Shown piece after piece: positions 18,594 to 25,866 of a stretch of 41,931 bases of DNA (positions are counted from its first letter, which is position 1; every line of letters begins with the position of its first letter). The DNA lies in NCBI GenBank assembly GCA_002433485.1, contig DJIF01000134.1, positions 1-41,931 on the forward strand, given 5' to 3'. The notes beneath the pieces are model-generated. The model was not told the DNA's origin. It worked only from the letters and a program-made list of their open reading frames with translations, and ran no database searches. The translations under genes and the position numbers were made by a program. Origin of the DNA: Deltaproteobacteria bacterium UBA6601. Its GTDB lineage: Bacteria > Myxococcota_A > UBA796 > UBA9615.

Positions 18594-19898
18594 ATGACTT
18601 CGGATAGGGTAGTTGTTACCGGTTTTGGCGTTGCCAGTCCTTTTGGGCTCGGAATCGACGCGCTGTATGACGGGATGCTGGCCGGCCAGTCGATGGTGGG
18701 GGAGTTACCTTCCCCAAGAAGTGCCCTGGCTCCTGGTTATGGCGGTCTTGTGACCCTCAAGGCGAGTGCGATCCGTGGCCTCCCCAACAGCAGGGATATG
18801 CGACCGGGAACCATGACTCGCTATACTTTTCTGTCGACGTTGGCCCTGGGCAACGCCATGGAGCATGGCGATTGCCCTTGGGATGATGGGGACGGTGCCT
18901 TGCGGCGAGGTTTTTATGTAGCCTCTTACACCAACTCCGATCGCTTCGATAAGTATGTTCGCTTTGCTCATCATGTGATTGATCAGGATCAGGACCGCCC
19001 CTTCATTAATGACAGTGAGGTGCCGCAGGCGATTCGCAAGTTCAGCGGCTTTGAGTTTCTCAAGCTGATGAACAACATGCCCACCGCTCACGGTGGGATT
19101 CAGGGGCGCTGTCAGGGCCCTTGCAATACCTTCCTGGGTACTCCTTCCGGTGGCGCTCAGGCGATCGGACGATCGCTGGCCGCCATCCGTGACGGGCTTG
19201 CCGACACCATGTATGCCGGTGGGGTTGGTTCATCTGCGCATGATCACATGATGATGGTGCGGGCGACCCGTGGTCTGAACTCTTCTGCTGAGGTGGCGCC
19301 GGTGCAAGCGGGTCGGCCTTTTGATCGTGGCGCGACTGGCATCGTCCCCGGTGAGGGAAGCGCGGTCCTGGTGCTGGAGCGGGAGTCTACCGCCCGGGCC
19401 AGAGGGGCTAAAATCTATGCAGAGCTTGCTGGCTATGGTGAATGGTTTGCTCCGCCAGCCACCCGCGAAGGTGTTCAGCCCGGACCGGAGGCGACGATTC
19501 GCTCCATGGCTGCCGCGTTGAAGATGGCAGGGGCTGACTCCGGTGATGTCGATGTGGTGGCTGTGCACGGCGAGAGTCGCAATGATCTGGACGCTCTGGA
19601 GGCCAGTGCCTTGGCTGAGAGTCTTGGCAGCCGGGTCTCAGAGGTGCCAGTGATGGCTCTCGCAGCCCATGTTGGCAGTGTCGAGGCGGCGGTCGGGCCA
19701 ATGGGCGCAGCGTTGGTCTTGCAGGCCCTTGAGACGGGCAAGGTTCCCGGAGCCCTCAACCGTCAGGATCCGCTGCCTGAGTATCAGGGGCCTACCAGCA
19801 GTGAGTCGGTCACCATGGATGCCCGCCTTGGGGTTGTTTCGCTTACCACCCGGGAAGGGGTCAGCAGCGCGCTGGTATTCCGGAAGCTGGAAAACTGA
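18594..19898 (+). CDS. Ketosynthase-like protein without nucleophile (KS6, chain-length-factor-like)
   Basis: A 434-residue member of the KS2/KS6/KS8 subfamily. Pro184 stands in place of the active-site Cys (LGTPSGG). A histidine is kept where HGTST would be (AVHGESR), but the GH histidine aligns with Ser (VGSVEAAVG). It has RPGTMTRYTFL and NNMPTAHGGIQ motifs shared with KS8. A proline at the nucleophile position at the start of the core helix is unusual and excludes thioester chemistry. GGGAGAGA precedes the ATG. It is the last ketosynthase gene of the first plus-strand operon. Confidence 0.85.
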   Translation: MTSDRVVVTGFGVASPFGLGIDALYDGMLAGQSMVGELPSPRSALAPGYGGLVTLKASAIRGLPNSRDMRPGTMTRYTFLSTLALGNAMEHGDCPWDDGDGALRRGFYVASYTNSDRFDKYVRFAHHVIDQDQDRPFINDSEVPQAIRKFSGFEFLKLMNNMPTAHGGIQGRCQGPCNTFLGTPSGGAQAIGRSLAAIRDGLADTMYAGGVGSSAHDHMMMVRATRGLNSSAEVAPVQAGRPFDRGATGIVPGEGSAVLVLERESTARARGAKIYAELAGYGEWFAPPATREGVQPGPEATIRSMAAALKMAGADSGDVDVVAVHGESRNDLDALEASALAESLGSRVSEVPVMALAAHVGSVEAAVGPMGAALVLQALETGKVPGALNRQDPLPEYQGPTSSESVTMDARLGVVSLTTREGVSSALVFRKLEN

Positions 19899-19972
19899 GC
19901 AGGCCGGCTGCACACGCCGACTACTTCCCCGGCTCGAAACCACCGCGGCCAAGGCGCAGGAGGCCGCTGCTG

Positions 19973-20098
19973 TTGGCCGCCCTGGGGCTGTTGACTGCGT
20001 TGTTTTTTTGGCAGTGCCGTGGGGTGGGTGCAGGCTTCATTGACCAGCAGTCGCCTGCTGGGCAGCTGGCACCGGGAGACCAGCCTGAGCTCCCTTAG
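19973..20098 (+). CDS. Possible small hydrophobic peptide
   Basis: A 41-codon frame starting with TTG 19973, 9 bases after a perfect AGGAGG (19958-19963). The product has a short hydrophobic N-terminal stretch (residues 2-13) ending in WQC, which could be a membrane segment or a degenerate lipobox, then a polar tail. The frame is open upstream as far as about 19805 and encodes an Arg-rich stretch just before the hydrophobic segment, but no ATG or GTG was found there. It lies between KS6 and the convergent SDR2 gene. It may be chance. Confidence 0.28.
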   Translation: MAALGLLTALFFWQCRGVGAGFIDQQSPAGQLAPGDQPELP

Positions 20099-20114
20099 CG
20101 CCCCTCCGTCAGGT

Positions 20115-20933
20115 CTATAGGCGAGCGTCTTTACCGTAGATTTCGTGGACCCACTCTTCGAAGTCGATGCCCAGGGTCATCCCGCCATCAGCGACGACAC
20201 TCTGGCCGACGATGTAGCGACTCTCTGTGGCAGCCAGGAAGGCTACGATGGGCGAGACAGAATCGGGCTTGGCGATCCCCAGTCCGGTAGTTTTCTTCTG
20301 GACGAAGGCACGAACTTTAGGGCCGATTGCCCAGCGCTCCAGGTTGCCCGTATCTACCGTCCCACAAGAGACTGCGTTGACCCGGACCCCGGTACGAATC
20401 CACTCCGATGCCATGTACTGCAGTAGGGACTCAAGTCCGGCTTTCGCAGCGCCTACTGCGGCAAAGCCGGTCAGCGCCGCGTGCGACCCTACGGTTGATA
20501 GCAGCACGATTCGGCCCTGGCTCTCTTGAAGCATTGGGTAGGCGGCCTGACAGGTCTCAAGGACGGCGTCGAGGTGAATGGCGAAGGAGCGCTGCCAGAC
20601 GTCGACGGTCATCTCCTCGAGGGTGAGGATCTCAGAATGACCGGCGCAAGGGACCAGGACATCGAGTCGGTCAAAGTGCTCTTTGAAGGCATCGAGTAGC
20701 TTCTTTGGACCGCGATTCTGGGTGAGTTCCTGGGAGATCGCTACCGCTCGGCCGCCGAGCTTCTCGATGGCTGCGACTACCTGCCTGGCGCCCTGTTCGT
20801 CACTGTTGTAGGCGACCGCGACCGAGGCTCCTTCCGCTGCCAGCCTTTCGGCCACTGCAGCGCCGATCCCGCGGCTTGCTCCGGTGACAAGGGCCACCTG
20901 ACCTTCGAATCTTCGGCATTGAACCTGGCTCAT
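20115..20933 (-). CDS. FabL-like SDR with catalytic Tyr replaced by Phe (SDR2)
   Basis: A 272-residue short-chain dehydrogenase with an intact cofactor motif (TGASRGIG, residues 17-24), Ser146 and Lys164. The position of the catalytic Tyr is Phe157 (TGFAAVGAAK), with the enoyl-reductase spacing of six residues before Lys. The usual NAA motif is CAG (residues 96-98). It therefore binds NAD(P)H in principle but probably cannot protonate substrate in the normal way. It may be a structural partner of SDR3, a binding protein, or an enzyme with altered chemistry. It keeps the shared C-terminal GIDFEEW. The strong Shine-Dalgarno AGGAGGT is 5 bases from the ATG, and the start overlaps the SDR3 stop by four bases (ATGA). 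Confidence 0.82.
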   Translation of the reverse strand: MSQVQCRRFEGQVALVTGASRGIGAAVAERLAAEGASVAVAYNSDEQGARQVVAAIEKLGGRAVAISQELTQNRGPKKLLDAFKEHFDRLDVLVPCAGHSEILTLEEMTVDVWQRSFAIHLDAVLETCQAAYPMLQESQGRIVLLSTVGSHAALTGFAAVGAAKAGLESLLQYMASEWIRTGVRVNAVSCGTVDTGNLERWAIGPKVRAFVQKKTTGLGIAKPDSVSPIVAFLAATESRYIVGQSVVADGGMTLGIDFEEWVHEIYGKDARL

Positions 20934-21772
20934 GCTGCACCTCCTGTGGACACTTCGGCTGGATCGCTGGCAGTCGTTTCGTCGGTACCTTCGTCAGCTG
21001 GGGCCTGCCACTCTTCGTAGTCCACGCCGACCAGGATTCCACCCTCGGCGACGATGCTCTGTCCCCAGATCCAGCGACTCTCGTCGGTACAGAGCCAGAC
21101 CGCTACATCAGCGATGTCTGCCGGCATGCCCATGCGTCCAGCCAGTCCCTTGCGAGCGGTGAAGATACGGACTGCTTCGGGATAACGGAACCAGTCGATG
21201 GCACGGGTCTCGACCGGGCCGGCCGCGACCGAGTTGGCGCGAATCCCGTACTTGGCCCACTCGAAAGCCATGTACTTGACCAGGGACTCCATGGCTGCCT
21301 TGCTGCTGCCGATTGCGACGTAGGTCGGATAGGCCGTATGTGCGCCGAGGGTTGAGGTCGCGGTGATTACTCCGCCCTTGCGCTTGAGCCAGGGGAGGGC
21401 GGCCTGCGCGGTCAACATGGGGGAGAGTACGTTGGTGTCGTAGGACGCCCGCCAGGAAAAGCGGCCCATTCGTTCGACCTCACCCATGGTCCCGAAGGCG
21501 GCGTTGAGGACCAGAATATCGATCTGGTCGAGCCCCTCACGGACCTGGTCGAAGAGTGCTGTCACCCCTTCTGGCTTGCGGAGGTCACCGGCTACCAACT
21601 GGACCCGTCGGCCCTTGGCCTCGAGCGCATCCTTGGCGGCCTTGGCGTTCTCGACATCTTTTTTGTAGGCGAGGATGAGATCGGCCCCCCGATCGGCCAG
21701 ACGGTGGCTGATCTCCAGACCAATCCCACGAGTACCGCCGGTAACCAGAGCGACTTTTCCTTCGAGTTGCAT
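20930..21772 (-). CDS. FabL-like enoyl-ACP reductase-type SDR (SDR3)
   Basis: A 280-residue short-chain dehydrogenase with TGGTRGIG (11-18), NAA (90-92) and Tyr151/Lys158 in Y-x6-K spacing (YVAIGSSK); Ser140 and Thr141 precede in TSTLG. It is clearly the closest relative of SDR1: both have NAAFGTMG, RMG-x-FSWRA, SKAAMESLV and GPVETRAIDWF. The last 25 residues form an acidic Ala/Thr/Glu tail absent from SDR1. Expected reaction: enoyl-ACP reduction. AAGGAG lies 5-6 bases before the ATG. With SDR2 it forms a two-gene operon inverted between KS6 and KS7. Confidence 0.84.
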   Translation of the reverse strand: MQLEGKVALVTGGTRGIGLEISHRLADRGADLILAYKKDVENAKAAKDALEAKGRRVQLVAGDLRKPEGVTALFDQVREGLDQIDILVLNAAFGTMGEVERMGRFSWRASYDTNVLSPMLTAQAALPWLKRKGGVITATSTLGAHTAYPTYVAIGSSKAAMESLVKYMAFEWAKYGIRANSVAAGPVETRAIDWFRYPEAVRIFTARKGLAGRMGMPADIADVAVWLCTDESRWIWGQSIVAEGGILVGVDYEEWQAPADEGTDETTASDPAEVSTGGAA

Positions 21773-21825
21773 CTGGGCTCCTTTTCCTGGGTAGACGCGT
21801 ACCGAAATGGTTTGCGAGCCGGCGG

Positions 21826-21854
21826 ATTGTACGCAAAGCCCGGGTGCGCGTCGA
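21826..21854 (-). promoter_or_regulatory. Candidate promoter for the SDR3-SDR2 operon
   Basis: Read on the minus strand, TCGACG (21854-21849) and TACAAT (21831-21826) are 17 bases apart, about 54 bases before the SDR3 ATG. The -10 matches 5 of 6 consensus bases. It lies in the 239-base divergent region shared with KS7, for which no clear plus-strand promoter was found. Confidence 0.42.
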
Positions 21855-22011
21855 TGTGCGGCAGCGCTGATTCGAGGGAATCTTGCATAGCCTTGTTACC
21901 AACAGGGCTCGCGGGTAGGATTCGCGCGCTCTTCGTGGCGGCGCATGCTCTCTGTGCAGTGGCGTGGGGAGAGACGTTGCCCCGCGGCGGGGCCTTGGGA
22001 AGGAGCCGGCA

Positions 22012-23322
22012 ATGACCAGGCGGGTCGTAGTCACAGGAATGGGAACGGTTACCCCCCACGCGGACCGCGTGGACGAGTTGTTCAGTCGGCTCTGCGAAGG
22101 GGAGTCCGCGGTACGGCGCATCAGCTTGTTTGATCCCTCCTCCGTACCCTGTCAGGTGGCCGCTGAGGTGCGCTACGAGGTGGGTGGACCAGACCGTATC
22201 GGGCCATACGATTTGCGACCTCGTGCGATGCGTTTTGCCCACGGCGCTGCCCAGCGAGCTCTCGACGCTGCAGGCCTTGATACTGCAGCGGAGGATGATT
22301 TCGCCGAGCGTTCTAGGCGCGCAGTCCAGCTGGCGGTTGGGGTGGGCTCCACTGCGATGGAGGCTTTGGGGCCGTTAACCCTGAGCACCTGGGGGCAACC
22401 CGAAGGTGGTCAGGACCGCGATCTGCCGGCTTTTCGACGGGCGGCAGCCGCGGCCCCGCAACTCTGCGAGAAGCTCGATGAGTGGTTTATCGACCAGGCA
22501 GCGCCCGCGCTGGGGATGTTGCTAGGAGCAGATCGGATCTGCACCGCGGCCTCTGCCTGCGCATCGGGTTCGCATTCCATCTTCGATGCGGTGCAGCAGA
22601 TTCGCCTGGGCCAGGCCGATCTGGTCCTGTGTGGCGGGGTCTGTACTCCAATCACCCGTTCCATGATGCCTGGATTTGCCATGCTGTCGGCATTGACCTC
22701 GCGTAACGAAGACCCGGCAGCCGCATCTCGTCCCTTTGATCTGGACCGAGATGGTTTCATTATGGCTGAGGGTGCCTCGATGCTGGTGTTGGAAGAGTAT
22801 GAGCAGGCTCGGGCGCGTGGTGCTCACATTCATGCCGAAGTGCTCGGTGTAGGCATTGCAACTGATTCCTATCGGCTCACCGATCCGGAACCCAGCGGTC
22901 GGGGTATGGCTGCCTCCATGCTGGGGGCTCTGAGTGATGCTGGCCTGGGGCCAGCAGATGTCGACTACATCAATGCCCACGGGACCTCGACCAAGCTCAA
23001 TGACGCCGCTGAGACGTTGGCGGTTAAGGCCGCCTTTGGCGATCTGGCCAGGAAGGTCCCGATTTCGTCGAGCAAGTCCATGTTTGGCCACCTTATTCAC
23101 GCGGCGGGAGTTACTGAGGCCATTGTCTGCATCAAGAGCATTGAAACTGGAGTCGTCACTCCTACCATCAATCAACAGACCTCAGACCCGCTCTGTGATC
23201 TCGACTACGTGCCCAACACAGCGCGTGAGCACCGGGTTGGTGTTGCCGTGAACAACTCCTTTGGTTTCGGTGGTCAGAACGTCTCGGTGGTCTTTGGTGA
23301 GCTGCAAGGAGATCGAACATGA
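22012..23322 (+). CDS. Beta-ketoacyl-ACP synthase, catalytically complete (KS7)
   Basis: A 436-residue FabF-type enzyme with Cys183 (SACASGSH), His323 (NAHGTST) and His360 (KSMFGHLIHAAG). It is the sister of KS5, sharing PCQVAAEVRYEV, DRIGPY and LDYVPN. One loop difference is visible: the usual GFVMGEGA is GFIMAEGA. I chose ATG 22012 because AGGAG is 6-7 bases upstream; the frame also opens at a GTG at 21964, but that part looks unlike a ketosynthase. The stop overlaps the KS8 start (ATGA), again consistent with a coupled KS-alpha/KS-beta pair. Its promoter must lie in the divergent region with SDR3. Confidence 0.9.
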   Translation: MTRRVVVTGMGTVTPHADRVDELFSRLCEGESAVRRISLFDPSSVPCQVAAEVRYEVGGPDRIGPYDLRPRAMRFAHGAAQRALDAAGLDTAAEDDFAERSRRAVQLAVGVGSTAMEALGPLTLSTWGQPEGGQDRDLPAFRRAAAAAPQLCEKLDEWFIDQAAPALGMLLGADRICTAASACASGSHSIFDAVQQIRLGQADLVLCGGVCTPITRSMMPGFAMLSALTSRNEDPAAASRPFDLDRDGFIMAEGASMLVLEEYEQARARGAHIHAEVLGVGIATDSYRLTDPEPSGRGMAASMLGALSDAGLGPADVDYINAHGTSTKLNDAAETLAVKAAFGDLARKVPISSSKSMFGHLIHAAGVTEAIVCIKSIETGVVTPTINQQTSDPLCDLDYVPNTAREHRVGVAVNNSFGFGGQNVSVVFGELQGDRT

Positions 23323-24638
23323 GCGTTGCTTCTGAGTTGTTGGTTACCGGCTATGGGGCGGTCACTGGCGCCGGTGATGAGCTGGCTTTTCGTAAGCTCT
23401 GGCTTGAGGGCAGCAGTGCTGTCCGCCCATTTGAAAACGGCCATGAGGGACTGCCTCCTGGCTATGGGGCCGCGGTCCCCTGGAAGCACAAAGAGCTGCG
23501 CGCCTTACCTGGTGGCCGGGGCATGCGGCCTGGGACCATGACGGCTTCCACCTTTCTGGCGGTGGGCGCTGTAGGTCGGGCTCTGGCTAATGGTGGGATC
23601 GAAGATCCTGGCGCGCAGGAGCCGGAAGTGGCTGAGCGCCGGGGCGTTTACATTGGTTCCTATACCAACTTCCCGGCCTTAAAGAAGCACCTCAAGTTGG
23701 TGCATATCATGGGGGATCTGGAAGCCGCGCGCGTCGGTGAGTATCGACAAGACGATGCTCGCATTATGGGGGGTATGAAGGGTTTTACCGGCTTTGACTT
23801 TCTCAAGCTGATGAACAACATGCCGACTGCTCATGGCGCCATTCAGGCCAACGGGCGAGGGCCGGCCAACACCTTTATGGGCTACTCATCGGTGGGTCTT
23901 CAGACCCTCTCTCGAGCCTGCGACGCGCTGCGCCTGGGGCTAGCTGATCAGTTCGTCGCCGGTGCTTGCGGTCCGGGCACCATGGAAGGCTTGACCCTGG
24001 TGCATGCTGCTCATGGCATGTTGTCTGACGCCGGGATTGAGCCCAGCGCCGCTGCTCGCCCGCTGGATCAAGAGGCGACCGGGCTGGTGCCGGGAGATGG
24101 TGCGGCGGCCCTTATCATTGAGACTGAGGGCTCTGCCAGCAGTCGTGGAGCCCGCCCTGTTGCGCGCATTGTCGCGGCCCGGGATCTTTTTGTTGCGCCG
24201 ACCTCCCCGCGTGGTCCCATGGCGGACAGCTCCGGAATCGTTCGCCTGCTGAGAGGACTGCTCGATGAGGCTGGCTGGCAGCCTACCGATGTGGACTACC
24301 TGGCTGCGACCGGTGCTGGTCTTGCATCTCTGGATCGGCTTGAGGCTGAGGCCTATGGAGAGGTCTTCGGTGCTCATCTCGCTCAGCTCTATCTGGCTGT
24401 ACACACCGGAGTCCTTGGCTTTACTGAGGCGGCCCACGGGCCGATCGGCGTGGTTGGAGCTCTGCAGGCCATGGAGGATGGTCTGCTGCCGCCTCATTAC
24501 AATCTCGATGCTCCTCACCCCGGACTCGAGGGAATGCGCCGGGTCGCTGCTCCCGAGCCCGCTGAAGTGCGGCGAGCGCTTGCGGTGTCTCTAGCTCCCG
24601 AGGGAACCCTTTCGGCGCTGGCTCTGGAAGCTTGCTGA
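23319..24638 (+). CDS. Ketosynthase-like protein without catalytic residues (KS8, chain-length-factor-like)
   Basis: A 439-residue member of the KS2/KS6/KS8 subfamily. Ser190 replaces the nucleophile Cys (MGYSSVG), the HGTST histidine is replaced within TGAGLAS, and the GH histidine aligns with Phe (GFTEAAHGP). It shares RPGTMT, FDFLKLMNNMPTAH and GPxNTFxG with KS6. AAGGA precedes the ATG by 8 bases. The product probably dimerises with KS7. A Ser at the nucleophile site might in principle be acylated, so retention of an esterase- or transferase-like activity cannot be excluded, but the histidines it would need are absent. Confidence 0.85.
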   Translation: MSVASELLVTGYGAVTGAGDELAFRKLWLEGSSAVRPFENGHEGLPPGYGAAVPWKHKELRALPGGRGMRPGTMTASTFLAVGAVGRALANGGIEDPGAQEPEVAERRGVYIGSYTNFPALKKHLKLVHIMGDLEAARVGEYRQDDARIMGGMKGFTGFDFLKLMNNMPTAHGAIQANGRGPANTFMGYSSVGLQTLSRACDALRLGLADQFVAGACGPGTMEGLTLVHAAHGMLSDAGIEPSAAARPLDQEATGLVPGDGAAALIIETEGSASSRGARPVARIVAARDLFVAPTSPRGPMADSSGIVRLLRGLLDEAGWQPTDVDYLAATGAGLASLDRLEAEAYGEVFGAHLAQLYLAVHTGVLGFTEAAHGPIGVVGALQAMEDGLLPPHYNLDAPHPGLEGMRRVAAPEPAEVRRALAVSLAPEGTLSALALEAC

Positions 24639-24668
24639 GCTGAGGAGGCCATTGCGCTGAGTTCCTTG

Positions 24669-25739
24669 ATGCCGCAGGTCAATCCACTCGTAGAGGCAGT
24701 TCCCAACTTTTCCGAAGGCCGGGACCAGCGGGTCATTGATGCCATTGCCGCGGCGCTGGATGGTGCGGGCAGCCGCGTCTTGCACGTGGATCCCAATGTC
24801 GATGCAAATCGCACCGTAGTTACTCTGGCCGGCCCGCTCTCGGCGGTTATGGCTGCTCTGCATCGCGGGGTTGGGGTTGCTCTCAATGAGATCGATATGC
24901 GCAAGCAGCAGGGTGCCCATTTGCGCATTGGCGCGGCGGATGTCCTGCCAGTCGTGTGTCTGGAGAGCGGAGAAGCTGTTCGCGCTGCCTGTCGGTTTGC
25001 CGTCGATCAACTGGCGGAGCAACTGGTCGATGACTATCAGCTCTCGCTTTTTCTGTACGAATCCTCAGCTCGACGCCCTGACTTTGCTGCGCTTCCGCGC
25101 TGTAGGAAGGGCGGTTATGAGGCCTTGCCTGATCGTTTCGTGCGTCCTGACGATGGTCCGGATCTGGGTCCTGGGCTGAACTCATCTCGACTGCAGCGGC
25201 AGGGTGCCTCGGTGCTCGGCTTGCGAGAGTTGCTGGTGGCGATGAACTTCACCTTGGATAGCGAGGATCTGGGCCTGGCTCGTGAGATTGCCCGGGCTAT
25301 TCGCAGCAGTGGCCCAGCCGATCGGCCCCATGCCCTTCCGCACGTACGGAGTTTGGGCTGGAAGATGGATGGCTACGCTGGGAAGGTTCAGGTCTCAGTC
25401 AATTTGTTGCGTGTGGAGATTTGCCCAGCTCATCGGGTTCTCAATGTGATCAGGCAGCTCTCTCCGGTGCCGGTGCTCGGCGCCGAACTCATCGGCCTCG
25501 CACCAGCGAGGGTCTTTCGGGATGCAGGTTTGATTGCTCGGGGAGCTGAGCCTCCGCCAGACAGCAGCAGCGGGGTCCTTAATCCCGCTGCTGCACTTAA
25601 CCTCCAGTTGCTGGAGGCGGGCGCTGAGTATCTAGGTCTGGATCACCTCAGAGCCTTTCGGTTGAGTGAGGATGTCGGTATGAGGACCCTTGAGGGCCGT
25701 CTGATAGATGTAGGGCTGCTGCCGCCAGCTTCCGGTTGA
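24669..25739 (+). CDS. Glutamate formiminotransferase-family protein
   Basis: A 356-residue protein starting with the family signature VEAVPNFSEGRD and carrying His84 in QGAHLRIGAADV, which corresponds to the catalytic His of formiminotransferases (usually AHPR). The N-terminal domain spans about 1-180 and the C-terminal domain about 185-310. Known members transfer the formimino group from N-formiminoglutamate to tetrahydrofolate in histidine breakdown. No hut genes or cyclodeaminase domain are nearby, so the role here is open. Start: ATG 24669 is the first canonical codon, but AGGAGG (24643-24648) is too far upstream of it; an in-frame CTG (24657) or the TTG (24666) may be used. It follows KS8 by 30 bases and could be co-transcribed. 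Confidence 0.8.
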   Translation: MPQVNPLVEAVPNFSEGRDQRVIDAIAAALDGAGSRVLHVDPNVDANRTVVTLAGPLSAVMAALHRGVGVALNEIDMRKQQGAHLRIGAADVLPVVCLESGEAVRAACRFAVDQLAEQLVDDYQLSLFLYESSARRPDFAALPRCRKGGYEALPDRFVRPDDGPDLGPGLNSSRLQRQGASVLGLRELLVAMNFTLDSEDLGLAREIARAIRSSGPADRPHALPHVRSLGWKMDGYAGKVQVSVNLLRVEICPAHRVLNVIRQLSPVPVLGAELIGLAPARVFRDAGLIARGAEPPPDSSSGVLNPAAALNLQLLEAGAEYLGLDHLRAFRLSEDVGMRTLEGRLIDVGLLPPASG

Positions 25740-25866
25740 ATAGCGGCATGAAGATGGACTCTCGCTGAGGTTGAGCGTCGAGGACTGCCATCAGGCGCCT
25801 TTGCCTTCGCTCTATGTCTTCAGTCTCCAAGACCTGTTCCCAACTACGTACTCTCGCTTGTTTCAT
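25648..25866 (-). CDS. Small hypothetical protein
   Basis: A 72-residue frame, rich in Arg and Gln, with no recognised domain. Its ATG overlaps the stop of the upstream small gene (TGATG junction at 25868-25864), and AAAGG lies 7 bases before it, so translational coupling is plausible. The last 92 bases overlap the 3' end of the convergent formiminotransferase gene, which weakens the case. Confidence 0.42.
   Translation of the reverse strand: MKQARVRSWEQVLETEDIERRQRRLMAVLDAQPQRESIFMPLFNRKLAAAALHLSDGPQGSSYRHPHSTERL

Noticed and set aside
10735..21772. Annotation of the three SDRs as FabG 3-oxoacyl-ACP reductases
   Set aside because: Six residues, and not three, separate the catalytic Tyr (or Phe) position from Lys, which fits enoyl reductases of the FabI/FabL type.
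10735..24638. Identification of the locus as a ladderane or aryl-polyene cluster
   Set aside because: Ladderane loci carry radical SAM and dehydratase/desaturase genes, and aryl-polyene loci carry dehydratases, ketoreductase, AMP-ligase and thioesterase genes; none of these is present here.
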